From positions 1,364,001 through 1,428,000 of the forward strand of contig CBDEUH010000004.1 in assembly GCA_965243255.1 (NCBI GenBank): a stretch of DNA of 64,000 nt, read 5' to 3'. How positions within the stretch are numbered: position 1 is the stretch's first letter; each line of letters opens with the position of its first letter. The DNA comes from Bin87 sp965243255. GTDB taxonomy: Bacteria; Chloroflexota; Dehalococcoidia; Lucifugimonadales; UBA3495. The position numbers were made by a program, and so were the translations under genes. Of the stretch, positions 24,061 through 31,214 are shown piece after piece. Under the pieces are notes generated by a model that did not search any database, had not been told where the DNA came from, and saw only the letters and a program-made list of their open reading frames with translations.

Positions 24061-25869
24061 ATGACAACGCAACAACGCACTGCGGGCCCGAGGCGGCCGC
24101 GACGCAGCGAGCAGCGACGCAGCACACCCCGCGTTTTGACGCTGCCGGAAACGCTGACGGTAAAGGAGTTGGCCGAGCTGCTGGACCAGTCGGCGGTGGA
24201 CGTCATCAAGCAGCTGATGCGACACGGCATCATGGTGGCGGTGAACCAGGTAATCGATCACCAGGTGGCCACGGTGGCGGCCGCGGCGTACAGCGTGCGA
24301 ACCCGGCTGGCGGAACAGGCGGAGGACACCTCGGCAATCAATGTCGGCGAAAACAACGACCAGGACGAAATGCTGGAGAGCCGGCCGCCGGTGATTACCA
24401 TCCTGGGACACGTTGATCACGGCAAGACGAGCCTGCTGGACTACATTCGGGAAACTTCGGTGGTGGAAAAGGAAGCGGGCGGCATCACGCAGCATATTGG
24501 AGCCTACCAGATCAACCGGGACGGAAGCCCGATAACCTTTCTGGATACGCCGGGGCACGCCGCCTTCAGCGCCATCCGCTCGCGTGGGGCGCGGGTTACC
24601 GACATCGCCGTGCTGGTAGTGGCGGCGGACGACGGCATAATGCCGCAGACCGACGAGGCGATCAATCACGCCAAAGCCGCCGAGGTGCCCATCGTGGTGG
24701 CCATCAACAAGATGGACCTGCCCGGGGCACAGCCGGATGTGGTGAAGCGGCAGCTGAGCGAGCGGAACCTGCTGGTGGAAGAGTGGGGCGGAGACATCAT
24801 TGCCGTGCCGGTTTCCGCGCAGACGGGCGACGGAGTTGACGACCTGCTGGAAAACCTGACGGTGCTTTCGGAGGTGATGGAACTGAAGGCGAACCCCAAC
24901 CGGGACGCAGCCGGGGTGGTGGTGGAGGCAACGTTGGACCGGAGGCGCGGGCCGACGGCTACGGTGCTGGTGCAAACGGGCACGCTGCGGATTAGCGACC
25001 ACATTGTCGCCGGAGGCGCGTGGGGCCGGGTGCGGGCCATCACCGACGAGCGGGGCGAGGCGATGACGGAAATCAAGCCCGGCTCGCCCGGCGTGGTGAT
25101 TGGCCTGAACAACACGCCGGAAGCCGGCGACATTCTGAAAGTTACGGCGAACGAGCGGTCGGCGCGGCAGACGGCCACCCGGCACGGCCAACGGGTCAGC
25201 ACGGGCAACCTGGACACTGTTTTGACGCTGGACAGCGTGGTGAAGCAGATTGACGCCGGCGACGTGAAAGAGCTGGTGCTGGTGGTAAAGGCGGACGTGC
25301 AGGGCAGCGTTGAGGCGGTAGTGAGCTCGGTGGAGGAGATGTCGGAAGGGGATGTGAAGGCGCGGGTCATCCACTCGGGTTCGGGGTCGGTAAGCGATTC
25401 TGACGTGCAGCTGGCGTCGGCGTCGGGGGGCATCATACTGGCGTTCAACGTGGGTTTTGAAATCGGCGCTGAGCGGACGGCGGAGCGACTGGGGGTTGAG
25501 GTACGCAACTACCAGATCATCTACCGGCTGTTGGAAGACGTGGAGCAGGCGCTGCACGGGATGCTGGAGCCTGAGTTCGAGGAGGTTGTAGTGGGACGGG
25601 CCGAAGTACGTGAGATTTTCGCCGGGCGGCGGGGCGTACGCATCGCCGGCTGCCGGGTGCTGGACGGGCGGATCACCCGTCAGGGCTCGGTGAGGGTGAT
25701 GCGCGAGGATGAGATGATGGTGGAAACGGACATCGAGAGCTTGCGTCACTTCCGGGACGAAGTGAACCAGGCAACGGCCGGCACCGAGTGCGGCATCGTG
25801 CTGGATTCGTTCAACGAATATGAGGAAGGCGACGTGATCGTGGCCTACCGCATGGAACGGGTGAATTAA
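24061..25869 (+). CDS. infB: Translation initiation factor IF-2 (short form)
   Basis: A 602-residue IF-2. The N-terminal IF2_N module (VKELAELLDQSAVDVIKQLM) starts at residue 35, much earlier than in enterobacteria because the long linker is absent. The GTPase domain has GHVDHGKT (~117), the switch GGITQHIGAY, DTPGHAAF (~161) and NKMD (~215). Domains II, III and the C-terminal fMet-tRNA binding domain follow, with VKADVQGSVEAV and the closing DSFNEYEEGDVIVAY. GGAGGTG lies eight bases before ATG 24061. It is in the nusA-ylxR-infB-rbfA-truB operon. The compact form resembles that of other Chloroflexota and thermophiles. Confidence 0.95.
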   Translation: MTTQQRTAGPRRPRRSEQRRSTPRVLTLPETLTVKELAELLDQSAVDVIKQLMRHGIMVAVNQVIDHQVATVAAAAYSVRTRLAEQAEDTSAINVGENNDQDEMLESRPPVITILGHVDHGKTSLLDYIRETSVVEKEAGGITQHIGAYQINRDGSPITFLDTPGHAAFSAIRSRGARVTDIAVLVVAADDGIMPQTDEAINHAKAAEVPIVVAINKMDLPGAQPDVVKRQLSERNLLVEEWGGDIIAVPVSAQTGDGVDDLLENLTVLSEVMELKANPNRDAAGVVVEATLDRRRGPTATVLVQTGTLRISDHIVAGGAWGRVRAITDERGEAMTEIKPGSPGVVIGLNNTPEAGDILKVTANERSARQTATRHGQRVSTGNLDTVLTLDSVVKQIDAGDVKELVLVVKADVQGSVEAVVSSVEEMSEGDVKARVIHSGSGSVSDSDVQLASASGGIILAFNVGFEIGAERTAERLGVEVRNYQIIYRLLEDVEQALHGMLEPEFEEVVVGRAEVREIFAGRRGVRIAGCRVLDGRITRQGSVRVMREDEMMVETDIESLRHFRDEVNQATAGTECGIVLDSFNEYEEGDVIVAYRMERVN

Positions 25870-25899
25870 CCGGCAGCGACGGTTGAGGCACAGAAACAG

Positions 25900-26286
25900 A
25901 TGGCGGACCGGCGTCGCATTGAACGCGTGAACGGGTTGCTGCGCGAGGAGATCTCCAACCTGATTGCCTCGCAGGTGAACGATCCGCGTCTGAAGGGAAT
26001 CATCACCATAACCCGGGTGCAGACGGCGTCGGACCTGCGGAATGCGCGAGTGTACGTTAGCGTGATGGGCGACGAGTCCATCCGTGAGGAGGCGCTGGCC
26101 GGTATCCAGTCGTCGGCATCGTATCTGCGGCGGGAGCTGCGGGAGCGCTTGGCGTTGCGCTACGTGCCGTTTTTGCGTTTCATGCTGGACGACGCCATGC
26201 TGGAAGCGGACCGGTTGATGCACATCATCGACAACCTGGACAACGCCGGCGTCAGTGGCTCCGGAGCGTCGGCGCAAGGCAGTTGA
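25900..26286 (+). CDS. rbfA: 30S ribosome-binding factor RbfA
   Basis: A 128-residue RbfA, a KH-like protein that matures the 5' end of 16S rRNA on the 30S subunit. RIERVNGLLREEISNLIASQ at the N-terminus, DPRLKGIITITRVQTASDLRNARVYVS in the centre (quoted in part) and LRRELRERLALRYVPFLRFMLDD at the end match the family order. It starts 30 bases after infB and overlaps no conserved part of truB, whose ATG 26291 comes 4 bases after the stop. A short Gly/Ser/Ala tail follows the domain. Confidence 0.93.
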   Translation: MADRRRIERVNGLLREEISNLIASQVNDPRLKGIITITRVQTASDLRNARVYVSVMGDESIREEALAGIQSSASYLRRELRERLALRYVPFLRFMLDDAMLEADRLMHIIDNLDNAGVSGSGASAQGS

Positions 26287-26290
26287 AGCC

Positions 26291-27259
26291 ATGTCAGGCG
26301 GCCAACAGGGTTCGCCGGCGGTGAACGGATTCCTCAACCTGTACAAGCCGGTGGGAATCACTTCGATGGAAGCGCTGCGGCGGGTGAAGCGCATTACCGG
26401 GCAACGCAAAAGGGTGGGGCACGCCGGCACCATTGACCCGCTGGCGGAGGGCGTATTGCCCATCTGTTTCGGCCAGGCCACCCGGCTGATGGAGCAGGTG
26501 GTGTCGGGATGGAAGCGTTACCGAATGACGATGCGACTGGGAGCGGTGAGCACCACCTACGACGCGGAGGGCGACATCGCTGAGGTTGGCAATCCGGAAG
26601 GTTTGACGGGTGAGGAAATTGCGGCGGCGCTGGCGGGGTTTGTGGGCAAGATTGAGCAGGTGCCTCCGATGTACAGCGCGATCAAGGTGGACGGCCGGCG
26701 GCTCTACGAGCTGGCTCGGTCGGGCAAGGAAGTACAGCGCGCGCCACGGCAGGTTGAGGTCAGCGCCATCAGCATTGACGAAATCGCGCTGCCGTACCTG
26801 GGGCTGACGGTTGACTGCGGAAAGGGAACGTACCTGCGTTCCATCGCCCACGACCTGGGTGAGGCATTGGGCTGCGGCGGGTACGTTACGCAGCTGAGTC
26901 GGCTGTCCTGCGGGCGGTTCGAGGCGGAAGGCAGCCTTACGCTGGAATCGCTGGCGGAGGCGGCAGCCGGGGATGGCGAGGGATGGCAGCAGCACCTGCA
27001 CCCGGTGGACTGGGCGCTACAAGAGCTGGCGCCGATGGTCGTGACAGAAGACGAGGAATGGGCGCTGGGTCATGGGCAGGGCATCAGCGGGGCAGGGTGG
27101 GACGGCGCGCAGTGCGAAGGTGAGCAAAGGCGAGCGTACAGCCGGGGCGGGGTGTTCCTGGCGATACTGGAGTACCGGCCCGACAATGGCCTGTGGCAGC
27201 CGACACGGGTATTCCGGGCCACAGCGCCGTCGCCGTACGCGCCGGAGCTACCGAACTGA
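26291..27259 (+). CDS. truB: tRNA pseudouridine-55 synthase TruB
   Basis: A 322-residue pseudouridine synthase for U55 in the tRNA T-loop. NGFLNLYKPVGITSMEALR opens the domain, GHAGTIDPLAEGVLP (~45) holds the catalytic Asp, and PPMYSAIKVDGRRLYELARSG and KGTYLRSIAHDLGEALGCG follow. The C-terminal third is PUA-like (HPVDWALQELAPMVV). I start it at ATG 26291; the longer frame would overlap the end of rbfA. Its stop is followed after one base by the start of a small membrane protein, which may be translationally coupled. Confidence 0.94.
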   Translation: MSGGQQGSPAVNGFLNLYKPVGITSMEALRRVKRITGQRKRVGHAGTIDPLAEGVLPICFGQATRLMEQVVSGWKRYRMTMRLGAVSTTYDAEGDIAEVGNPEGLTGEEIAAALAGFVGKIEQVPPMYSAIKVDGRRLYELARSGKEVQRAPRQVEVSAISIDEIALPYLGLTVDCGKGTYLRSIAHDLGEALGCGGYVTQLSRLSCGRFEAEGSLTLESLAEAAAGDGEGWQQHLHPVDWALQELAPMVVTEDEEWALGHGQGISGAGWDGAQCEGEQRRAYSRGGVFLAILEYRPDNGLWQPTRVFRATAPSPYAPELPN

Positions 27260-27260
27260 G

Positions 27261-27572
27261 ATGTCGGCAACCGCAACTTCGTGCCAGAGGTGCGGCCGGC
27301 CTTTGGGCCGCCGGGGGAGCTACACCTTTCGGCCGCGGGGCAAGACGGAGGGCACCACCAAGTGCCTGCGGTGCGCGCTGAGGCATGGGCCGATGCTGAG
27401 GCGGTCACTGATTGCCGGTGTGGTGGTCGGCACGGCGTTGACCGCTCTGAACCAGGGCGACAGCATCATATCCGGGCAGATTGGGGGAGCGCTGGCGTGG
27501 AAAATTCCCCTGACCTATTGTGTGCCGTTCCTGGTGGCGACCTACGGCGCGCTGTCCAACAGCCGGAATTAG
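27261..27572 (+). CDS. NrtS-like small membrane protein with N-terminal zinc ribbon
   Basis: A 103-residue protein with two parts. Residues 8-42 contain CQRCGRPLG and CLRCALR, two CxxC pairs of a small zinc ribbon. Residues 45-100 carry two hydrophobic helices in the pattern LRRSLIAGVVVGTALTALNQ-GDS and KIPLTYCVPFLVATYGAL, which matches the NrtS family described as a nitrate/nitrite transporter in marine cyanobacteria. A NrtS core with a fused zinc ribbon is not the described form. It begins one base after truB and ends before a shared terminator hairpin, so it is the last gene of the nusA operon. Transport function is inferred from resemblance only. Confidence 0.65.
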   Translation: MSATATSCQRCGRPLGRRGSYTFRPRGKTEGTTKCLRCALRHGPMLRRSLIAGVVVGTALTALNQGDSIISGQIGGALAWKIPLTYCVPFLVATYGALSNSRN

Positions 27573-27583
27573 GCATCAAGAAA

Positions 27584-27605
27584 GGGGCGAGTGGTTGCTC
27601 GCCCC
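27584..27605 (-). terminator. Terminator between the NrtS-like gene and lexA
   Basis: GGGGCGAG (27584-27591) and CTCGCCCC (27598-27605) form a perfect eight-base stem with a six-base loop. On the minus strand it is followed by TTTCTTG, fitting a lexA terminator; on the plus strand the T-run is poor, so it may act weakly in that direction. Confidence 0.7.
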
Positions 27606-27634
27606 TATCGCTGTGGCAGCAGGTGTGCAGAGGG

Positions 27635-28288
27635 TCAGAACTGGCGGAGGACTTCAACCACGCGGCCACGCACTTCGACGTTGCCCATGTCGGCGTAGAT
27701 GGGGTCCATGGTGCTGTTGGCCGGCTGGAGGCGGACGCGGTCGCCCTCACGATAGAACTTTTTGAGGGTGGCTTCTTCCTCCTGCTTGAGCCAGGCCACC
27801 ACCATGTCGCCGTTGCGGGCGGTGTTGGTGGGAGTGATTACCACGACATCGCCGTCATCGATGAGGGCGTCGATCATGGAGGTTCCCTTGACGGACAGGG
27901 CGAAGAGGGTGCCGTGCTTCTTTTTGAGCTCGGGGCGGACTTCGACGATGTCGAACTCGGCAGCGCCGGCGTCGCCTTCGGACGACAGGGCGGGGATGGG
28001 TTCGCCGGCGGCGATGCTGCCGACAATCTGGACGCGAGCAGCGCCGTTGGTGACGGGGAGGCCGGTTTCATCCAGAAGTTCGATGCCGCGGGCGATTTCG
28101 GAGCGGCGCTTGAGATAGCCATCGCGCTCCAGGAGGCGGAGGTTGTAGTCCACCACGGAGGTGCTGCTGATTTCGCAGCCGCGCTGGATATCGCGCACCG
28201 TGGGGGGCATTCCGTTTTCTTCCAGGAACCGCTCGATAAATTCGAGCATACGCTTCTGTCGTGGTCGCAACTGTTTATTCGACGGCAT
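27635..28288 (-). CDS. lexA: LexA repressor
   Basis: A 217-residue SOS repressor-protease. The winged helix is at 8-70 (MLEFIERFLEENGMPPTVRD and SSTSVVDYNLRLLERDGYL). The self-cleavage Ala-Gly bond lies in SIAAGEPIPA (~92-101), the nucleophile Ser in VKGTSMIDALIDDGD (~135), and the general-base Lys in EATLKKF (~172-178). Start ATG 28288 has GAGGAGG nine bases upstream. Its promoter is followed by a near-consensus Gram-positive SOS box at 28326-28339, so autoregulation is likely. It is transcribed towards the truB operon and ends at a shared hairpin. Confidence 0.95.
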   Translation of the reverse strand: MPSNKQLRPRQKRMLEFIERFLEENGMPPTVRDIQRGCEISSTSVVDYNLRLLERDGYLKRRSEIARGIELLDETGLPVTNGAARVQIVGSIAAGEPIPALSSEGDAGAAEFDIVEVRPELKKKHGTLFALSVKGTSMIDALIDDGDVVVITPTNTARNGDMVVAWLKQEEEATLKKFYREGDRVRLQPANSTMDPIYADMGNVEVRGRVVEVLRQF

Positions 28289-28325
28289 AGTGGACTACCT
28301 CCTCACCGGGTTGGACGGTGATAAT

Positions 28326-28339
28326 GCAACGTTTGTTTG
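28326..28339 (-). promoter_or_regulatory. Putative SOS box in the lexA leader
   Basis: On the minus strand CAAACAAACGTTGC matches 12 of 14 positions of the Bacillus-type LexA site CGAACRNRYGTTYC. It lies just downstream of the -10, where bound LexA would block transcription. Confidence 0.55.
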
Positions 28340-28347
28340 GCACGGAT

Positions 28348-28376
28348 ATGCTACCTTACCACGGGAGGGTTGTCAA
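28348..28376 (-). promoter_or_regulatory. lexA promoter
   Basis: On the minus strand TTGACA (28376-28371) and TAGCAT (28353-28348) are 17 bases apart, 60 bases upstream of the start codon. The same two hexamers with the same spacing drive the SAM riboswitch operon. Confidence 0.65.
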
Positions 28377-28504
28377 CACCACAAAGTCAGGGGCTTTCGA
28401 TTCACCTTCAGGCCAGCCTTCTCCCGTAGAAGGAGAGGGGAGTTTCGGCCGGAAGGGAGGGAGGCGCTGGGCGACGACAGACGCGGGAAAGGGGCTGGGG
28501 CGAA

Positions 28505-28759
28505 CTAATCTGCTTTGGCGCGATTGAGGGCGGCGGCCAGGCGACCCTTGCGCCGGGAGGCGTTGTTCTTGTGCAGCACGCCCTTGCGAACGGCGATGTC
28601 GAGCAGGCTCATGGCCTTGCGAACGGCGTCCTCGGAGTCGGGGGAGCCGGCGTCCAGGGCCCGGCGGGCTTGTCCGATGGCGGTACGGGTGGTGCGGCGT
28701 ACGCTCAAATTGCGGGCGTAGCGCTTAACAGATTGTCGGTGGGCCTTTTGAGCAGGCAA
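28505..28759 (-). CDS. rpsT: 30S ribosomal protein S20
   Basis: An 84-residue S20, the three-helix protein that binds the bottom of the 30S body. QKAHRQSVKRYARNLSVRR and the C-terminal VRKGVLHKNNASRRKGRLA are diagnostic. I choose TTG 28759: it has AGGAG eight bases upstream and begins at the conserved LPAQKAHRQ; the longer frame from TTG 28792 adds eleven unrelated residues. It is divergent from groEL, with the intervening 206 bases holding the groEL promoter and an inverted repeat. A low-complexity 120-base stretch separates it from lexA. Confidence 0.9.
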   Translation of the reverse strand: MPAQKAHRQSVKRYARNLSVRRTTRTAIGQARRALDAGSPDSEDAVRKAMSLLDIAVRKGVLHKNNASRRKGRLAAALNRAKAD

Positions 28760-28815
28760 GGGGAACGCTCCTAGGAGATGTGATTTCGGCAACAGATGGT
28801 ATCAAAGCGGGGACG

Positions 28816-28861
28816 AATTGTCATCCGTCGGTTGACAATTTCGGCGGTGTTGCGGACAATT
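28816..28861 (+). promoter_or_regulatory. Three-half-site operator over the groEL promoter
   Basis: AATTGTCA (28816-28823) and TGACAATT (28833-28840) form a perfect inverted repeat with a nine-base spacer, the geometry of a CIRCE element but not its sequence. A third half-site GACAATT recurs at 28855-28861, 21 bases (two helical turns) after the second. The sites cover both the -35 and -10 of the groEL promoter. The regulator is unknown. Confidence 0.5.
28832..28860 (+). promoter_or_regulatory. groEL promoter
   Basis: TTGACA (28832-28837), a 17-base spacer and GACAAT (28855-28860). The leader to ATG 28966 is about 100 bases and contains a small CGGGA-N7-TCCCG hairpin at 28895-28911. Confidence 0.5.
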
Positions 28862-28965
28862 AGCATGGACAAACCTGTGCGAAAATTGCGATGTCGGGAC
28901 GAATAATCCCGTCATCGTTTTGCGGAAAGCGTGTATCGAGACCAATAGGCCGGAGGATTCCAGCA

Positions 28966-30591
28966 ATGCCTGAAAAGCAGCTAATTTTTGACGAAGCCGC
29001 GCGACAAAGCCTGATGAGCGGCGTGGACCAACTGGGGCGCGTAGTAGCCCTTACCCTGGGCCCCAGCGGGCGGAACGTCATCCTGGGCCGGGTCTGGACT
29101 CTGCCGGTGGTCTGCAGCGACGGCGTCACCATCGCCAAGGAAGTTGAGCTGCCCGACCCCTATGAGAACATGGGCGCGCAGGTCGTGAAGGAGGCTGCCG
29201 CCAAGACCAACGACGTAGTAGGCGACGGGACCACCACCTCGGTGGTGCTGGCCCGGTCCATCATTCAGGGCGGCTTTATGAACGTTGCCGCCGGGGCCAA
29301 CCCGCTGGCGCTGAAGTCGGGCATCGACAAGGCCGTTGACGCGGTCAGCCAGCAAATCACCGCGCAGGCGGTGGCGGTGGAAAGCCGGGAGCAGGTGGCG
29401 CGGGTGGCTGCGCTGTCCGCCCACGAGGAAGCCATTGCCGAACTCATCGCGGACGCGATGGACAAGGTGGGACGCGAGGGGATCATCACGGTGGAAGAAA
29501 GCCGGGGCTTGACCGATGAGCTGGACGTGGTAGAGGGGATGCGGCTGGACCGGGGCTATCTGTCGCCTCACTTCATCACCGACCCGGACCGAATGGAAAC
29601 CTCGCTGGACGAACCGCTCTTTCTGCTCACGGACCAGAAACTTTCCGCAGCGGCGGACGTAGTGCCCACGCTGGAAGCGGTGGCCCAGAGCGCCCGGCGC
29701 CCGCTGGTCATCATCGCTGAGGACGTGGAAGGCGAGGCGCTGGCGACGCTGGTAGTCAACAAGCTGCGGGGCACCGTGAGCAGCCTGGCCGTGAAGGCGC
29801 CCGGCTTCGGAGAGCGACGCAAGGCGCTGCTGGAGGACCTGGCCATCATGACCGGCGGCACGGTCATTACCACGGACGCGGGTATGCGCTTGGAAGACGT
29901 AGCCCTGGAGCACCTGGGTTCCGCCCGGCGGCTGGTGGCGACCAAGGACGAGACCACCATTGTTGAGGGCCGGGGGAGCGACGACCAGCTCACCGACCGG
30001 GTGGCGGAGCTGCGCGTACAGATTGAAGACACCACCTCGGACTACGACCGGGAGAAGCTGCAGGAACGGCTGGCCAACCTGGCCGGGGGCGTCGCAGTAA
30101 TCAGAGTGGGCGCGGCCACGGAGCCGGAGCTCAACGAGCGCAAGAGCCGCACCGAGGACGCGCTGGCGTCCACGCGCGCCGCCGTTGAGGAGGGCGTGAT
30201 ACCCGGCGGCGGGGTTTCGCTGCTGAGGGCGCAGGCCATGCTGGACGGCGTGATGAACAGCACTTCGGGGGACGAAGCGGTAGGCGTCAAGCTGGTGCAT
30301 GACGCGCTGGAAGCCCCGCTGAACACCATCGCGCGGAACGCCGGGTACAAGGGCGAGGTGGTGGTGGAGAACGTTCGCCACGGCGAAGGGGACTACGGCT
30401 TCGACGCTGACCGGGGGGACTACACGGGGATGGTTGACCGGGGCATCATTGACCCGGCCAAGGTAACGCGATCGGCGCTGCGCAACGCCGGCTCGGTGGC
30501 GGGTATGCTGCTGACCACGCAGGCCATCATCACGGAGATTCCCAGGTACGAACCCCTGCCGGCCGACATCCAGGACTTCATGCACGACTAA
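28966..30591 (+). CDS. groEL: Chaperonin GroEL (Hsp60)
   Basis: A 541-residue chaperonin subunit. GPSGRNVILGR (~32) and DGVTIAKEVELPDPYENMGAQ contain nucleotide-site residues, VGDGTTTSVVLARSI (~85) the catalytic Asp-Gly-Thr-Thr-Thr loop, KAPGFGERRKALLEDLAIMTGG is the classic apical segment (quoted by its start and end), and IPGGGVSLLRA (~410) the equatorial ATP loop. The C-terminus YEPLPADIQDFMHD lacks the Gly-Gly-Met tail. Start ATG 28966 has GGAGG nine bases upstream. No groES is adjacent on either side, so the co-chaperonin must be encoded elsewhere or this is a second GroEL copy. It is probably heat-regulated through the operator at 28816-28861. Confidence 0.95.
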   Translation: MPEKQLIFDEAARQSLMSGVDQLGRVVALTLGPSGRNVILGRVWTLPVVCSDGVTIAKEVELPDPYENMGAQVVKEAAAKTNDVVGDGTTTSVVLARSIIQGGFMNVAAGANPLALKSGIDKAVDAVSQQITAQAVAVESREQVARVAALSAHEEAIAELIADAMDKVGREGIITVEESRGLTDELDVVEGMRLDRGYLSPHFITDPDRMETSLDEPLFLLTDQKLSAAADVVPTLEAVAQSARRPLVIIAEDVEGEALATLVVNKLRGTVSSLAVKAPGFGERRKALLEDLAIMTGGTVITTDAGMRLEDVALEHLGSARRLVATKDETTIVEGRGSDDQLTDRVAELRVQIEDTTSDYDREKLQERLANLAGGVAVIRVGAATEPELNERKSRTEDALASTRAAVEEGVIPGGGVSLLRAQAMLDGVMNSTSGDEAVGVKLVHDALEAPLNTIARNAGYKGEVVVENVRHGEGDYGFDADRGDYTGMVDRGIIDPAKVTRSALRNAGSVAGMLLTTQAIITEIPRYEPLPADIQDFMHD

Positions 30592-30607
30592 AGGCACCCG
30601 AAACAAT

Positions 30608-30652
30608 CAGCGGCCCGCCGTGTTGCCGATGAGCGTCGGCACGGGCGGGCTG
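30608..30652 (+). other. Long stem-loop between groEL and the dUTPase gene
   Basis: CCCGCC and GGCGGG enclose an inner TGCCGA/TCGGCA hairpin, with CAG/CTG at the base. It is stable but has no T-run after it, so it may be a processing or pausing element, or a poor terminator for groEL. Confidence 0.4.
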
Positions 30653-30668
30653 ACTGCCGGCCAGGGAC

Positions 30669-31214
30669 ATGAGCGCCTCTGATATTGCCCATCCAGGAGT
30701 CTTGAACCGGGATGCCATCGCCGGGCTGATTGGCGGCAACCCGCCGCTGGTGTCCGACTACATCGACCTGGGGCGGCAGCTGCAGCCCAACGGGTTTGAC
30801 CTGACGCTGCGCTCGGTGGCGAACTATCACGGCGAGGCTACGCCCGGCAGTATGGGAGTCGGCGACGCCGACCGCACGTTGCCCAGTACGGTTGAAGAAC
30901 CATTTGATGGCGGCGGGTGGGTTTCGCTGATGCCGGGGCCTTACCTGATCACATTCAACGAAATCGTCAACATTCCCCGGCATCTGATGGCGTTGGGGCG
31001 TCCCCGTTCCAGTCTGCTGCGCTCCGGGGTGGCCATCCATACCGCCGTGTGGGATGGCGGCTATTCGGGGCGTTCCCAGGCGCTGCTGACGGTTCACCAT
31101 CCGGCGGGGTTCCGGGTGGAGCGGAACGCGCGAGTTGCGCAGTTGGTATTCCTTTCCTTGGCGGCGCCGGACCCGGAGGGATACGTCGGACGTTACCGGA
31201 ACGAGAATCTGTGA
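30669..31214 (+). CDS. dut: DCD-fold dUTPase (dUTP/dCTP deaminase family)
   Basis: A 181-residue trimeric-fold nucleotide hydrolase. IDLGRQLQPNGFDLTLRSVA, PGPYLITFNEIVNIP, the motif RPRSSLLRSGVAIHTAVWDGGYSGRSQ (quoted in part, ~115-140) and NARVAQLVFLSL are typical of the archaeal-type DCD/DUT family. In dCTP deaminases the position after G-x-x-G carries the catalytic Glu (LEL or LEF); here it reads ALLTV, with Thr, so dUTP hydrolysis without deamination is the likelier activity. Start ATG 30669 gives the family length. Its stop overlaps the queG start by 4 bases (GTGA), so the two are coupled. Confidence 0.8.
   Translation: MSASDIAHPGVLNRDAIAGLIGGNPPLVSDYIDLGRQLQPNGFDLTLRSVANYHGEATPGSMGVGDADRTLPSTVEEPFDGGGWVSLMPGPYLITFNEIVNIPRHLMALGRPRSSLLRSGVAIHTAVWDGGYSGRSQALLTVHHPAGFRVERNARVAQLVFLSLAAPDPEGYVGRYRNENL

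Noticed and set aside
28816..28840. CIRCE element (HrcA site) before groEL
   Set aside because: Only the N9 spacing matches; the arms do not resemble TTAGCACTC/GAGTGCTAA.
30669..31214. dCTP deaminase
   Set aside because: The catalytic Glu position carries Thr, so dUTPase is the better call.
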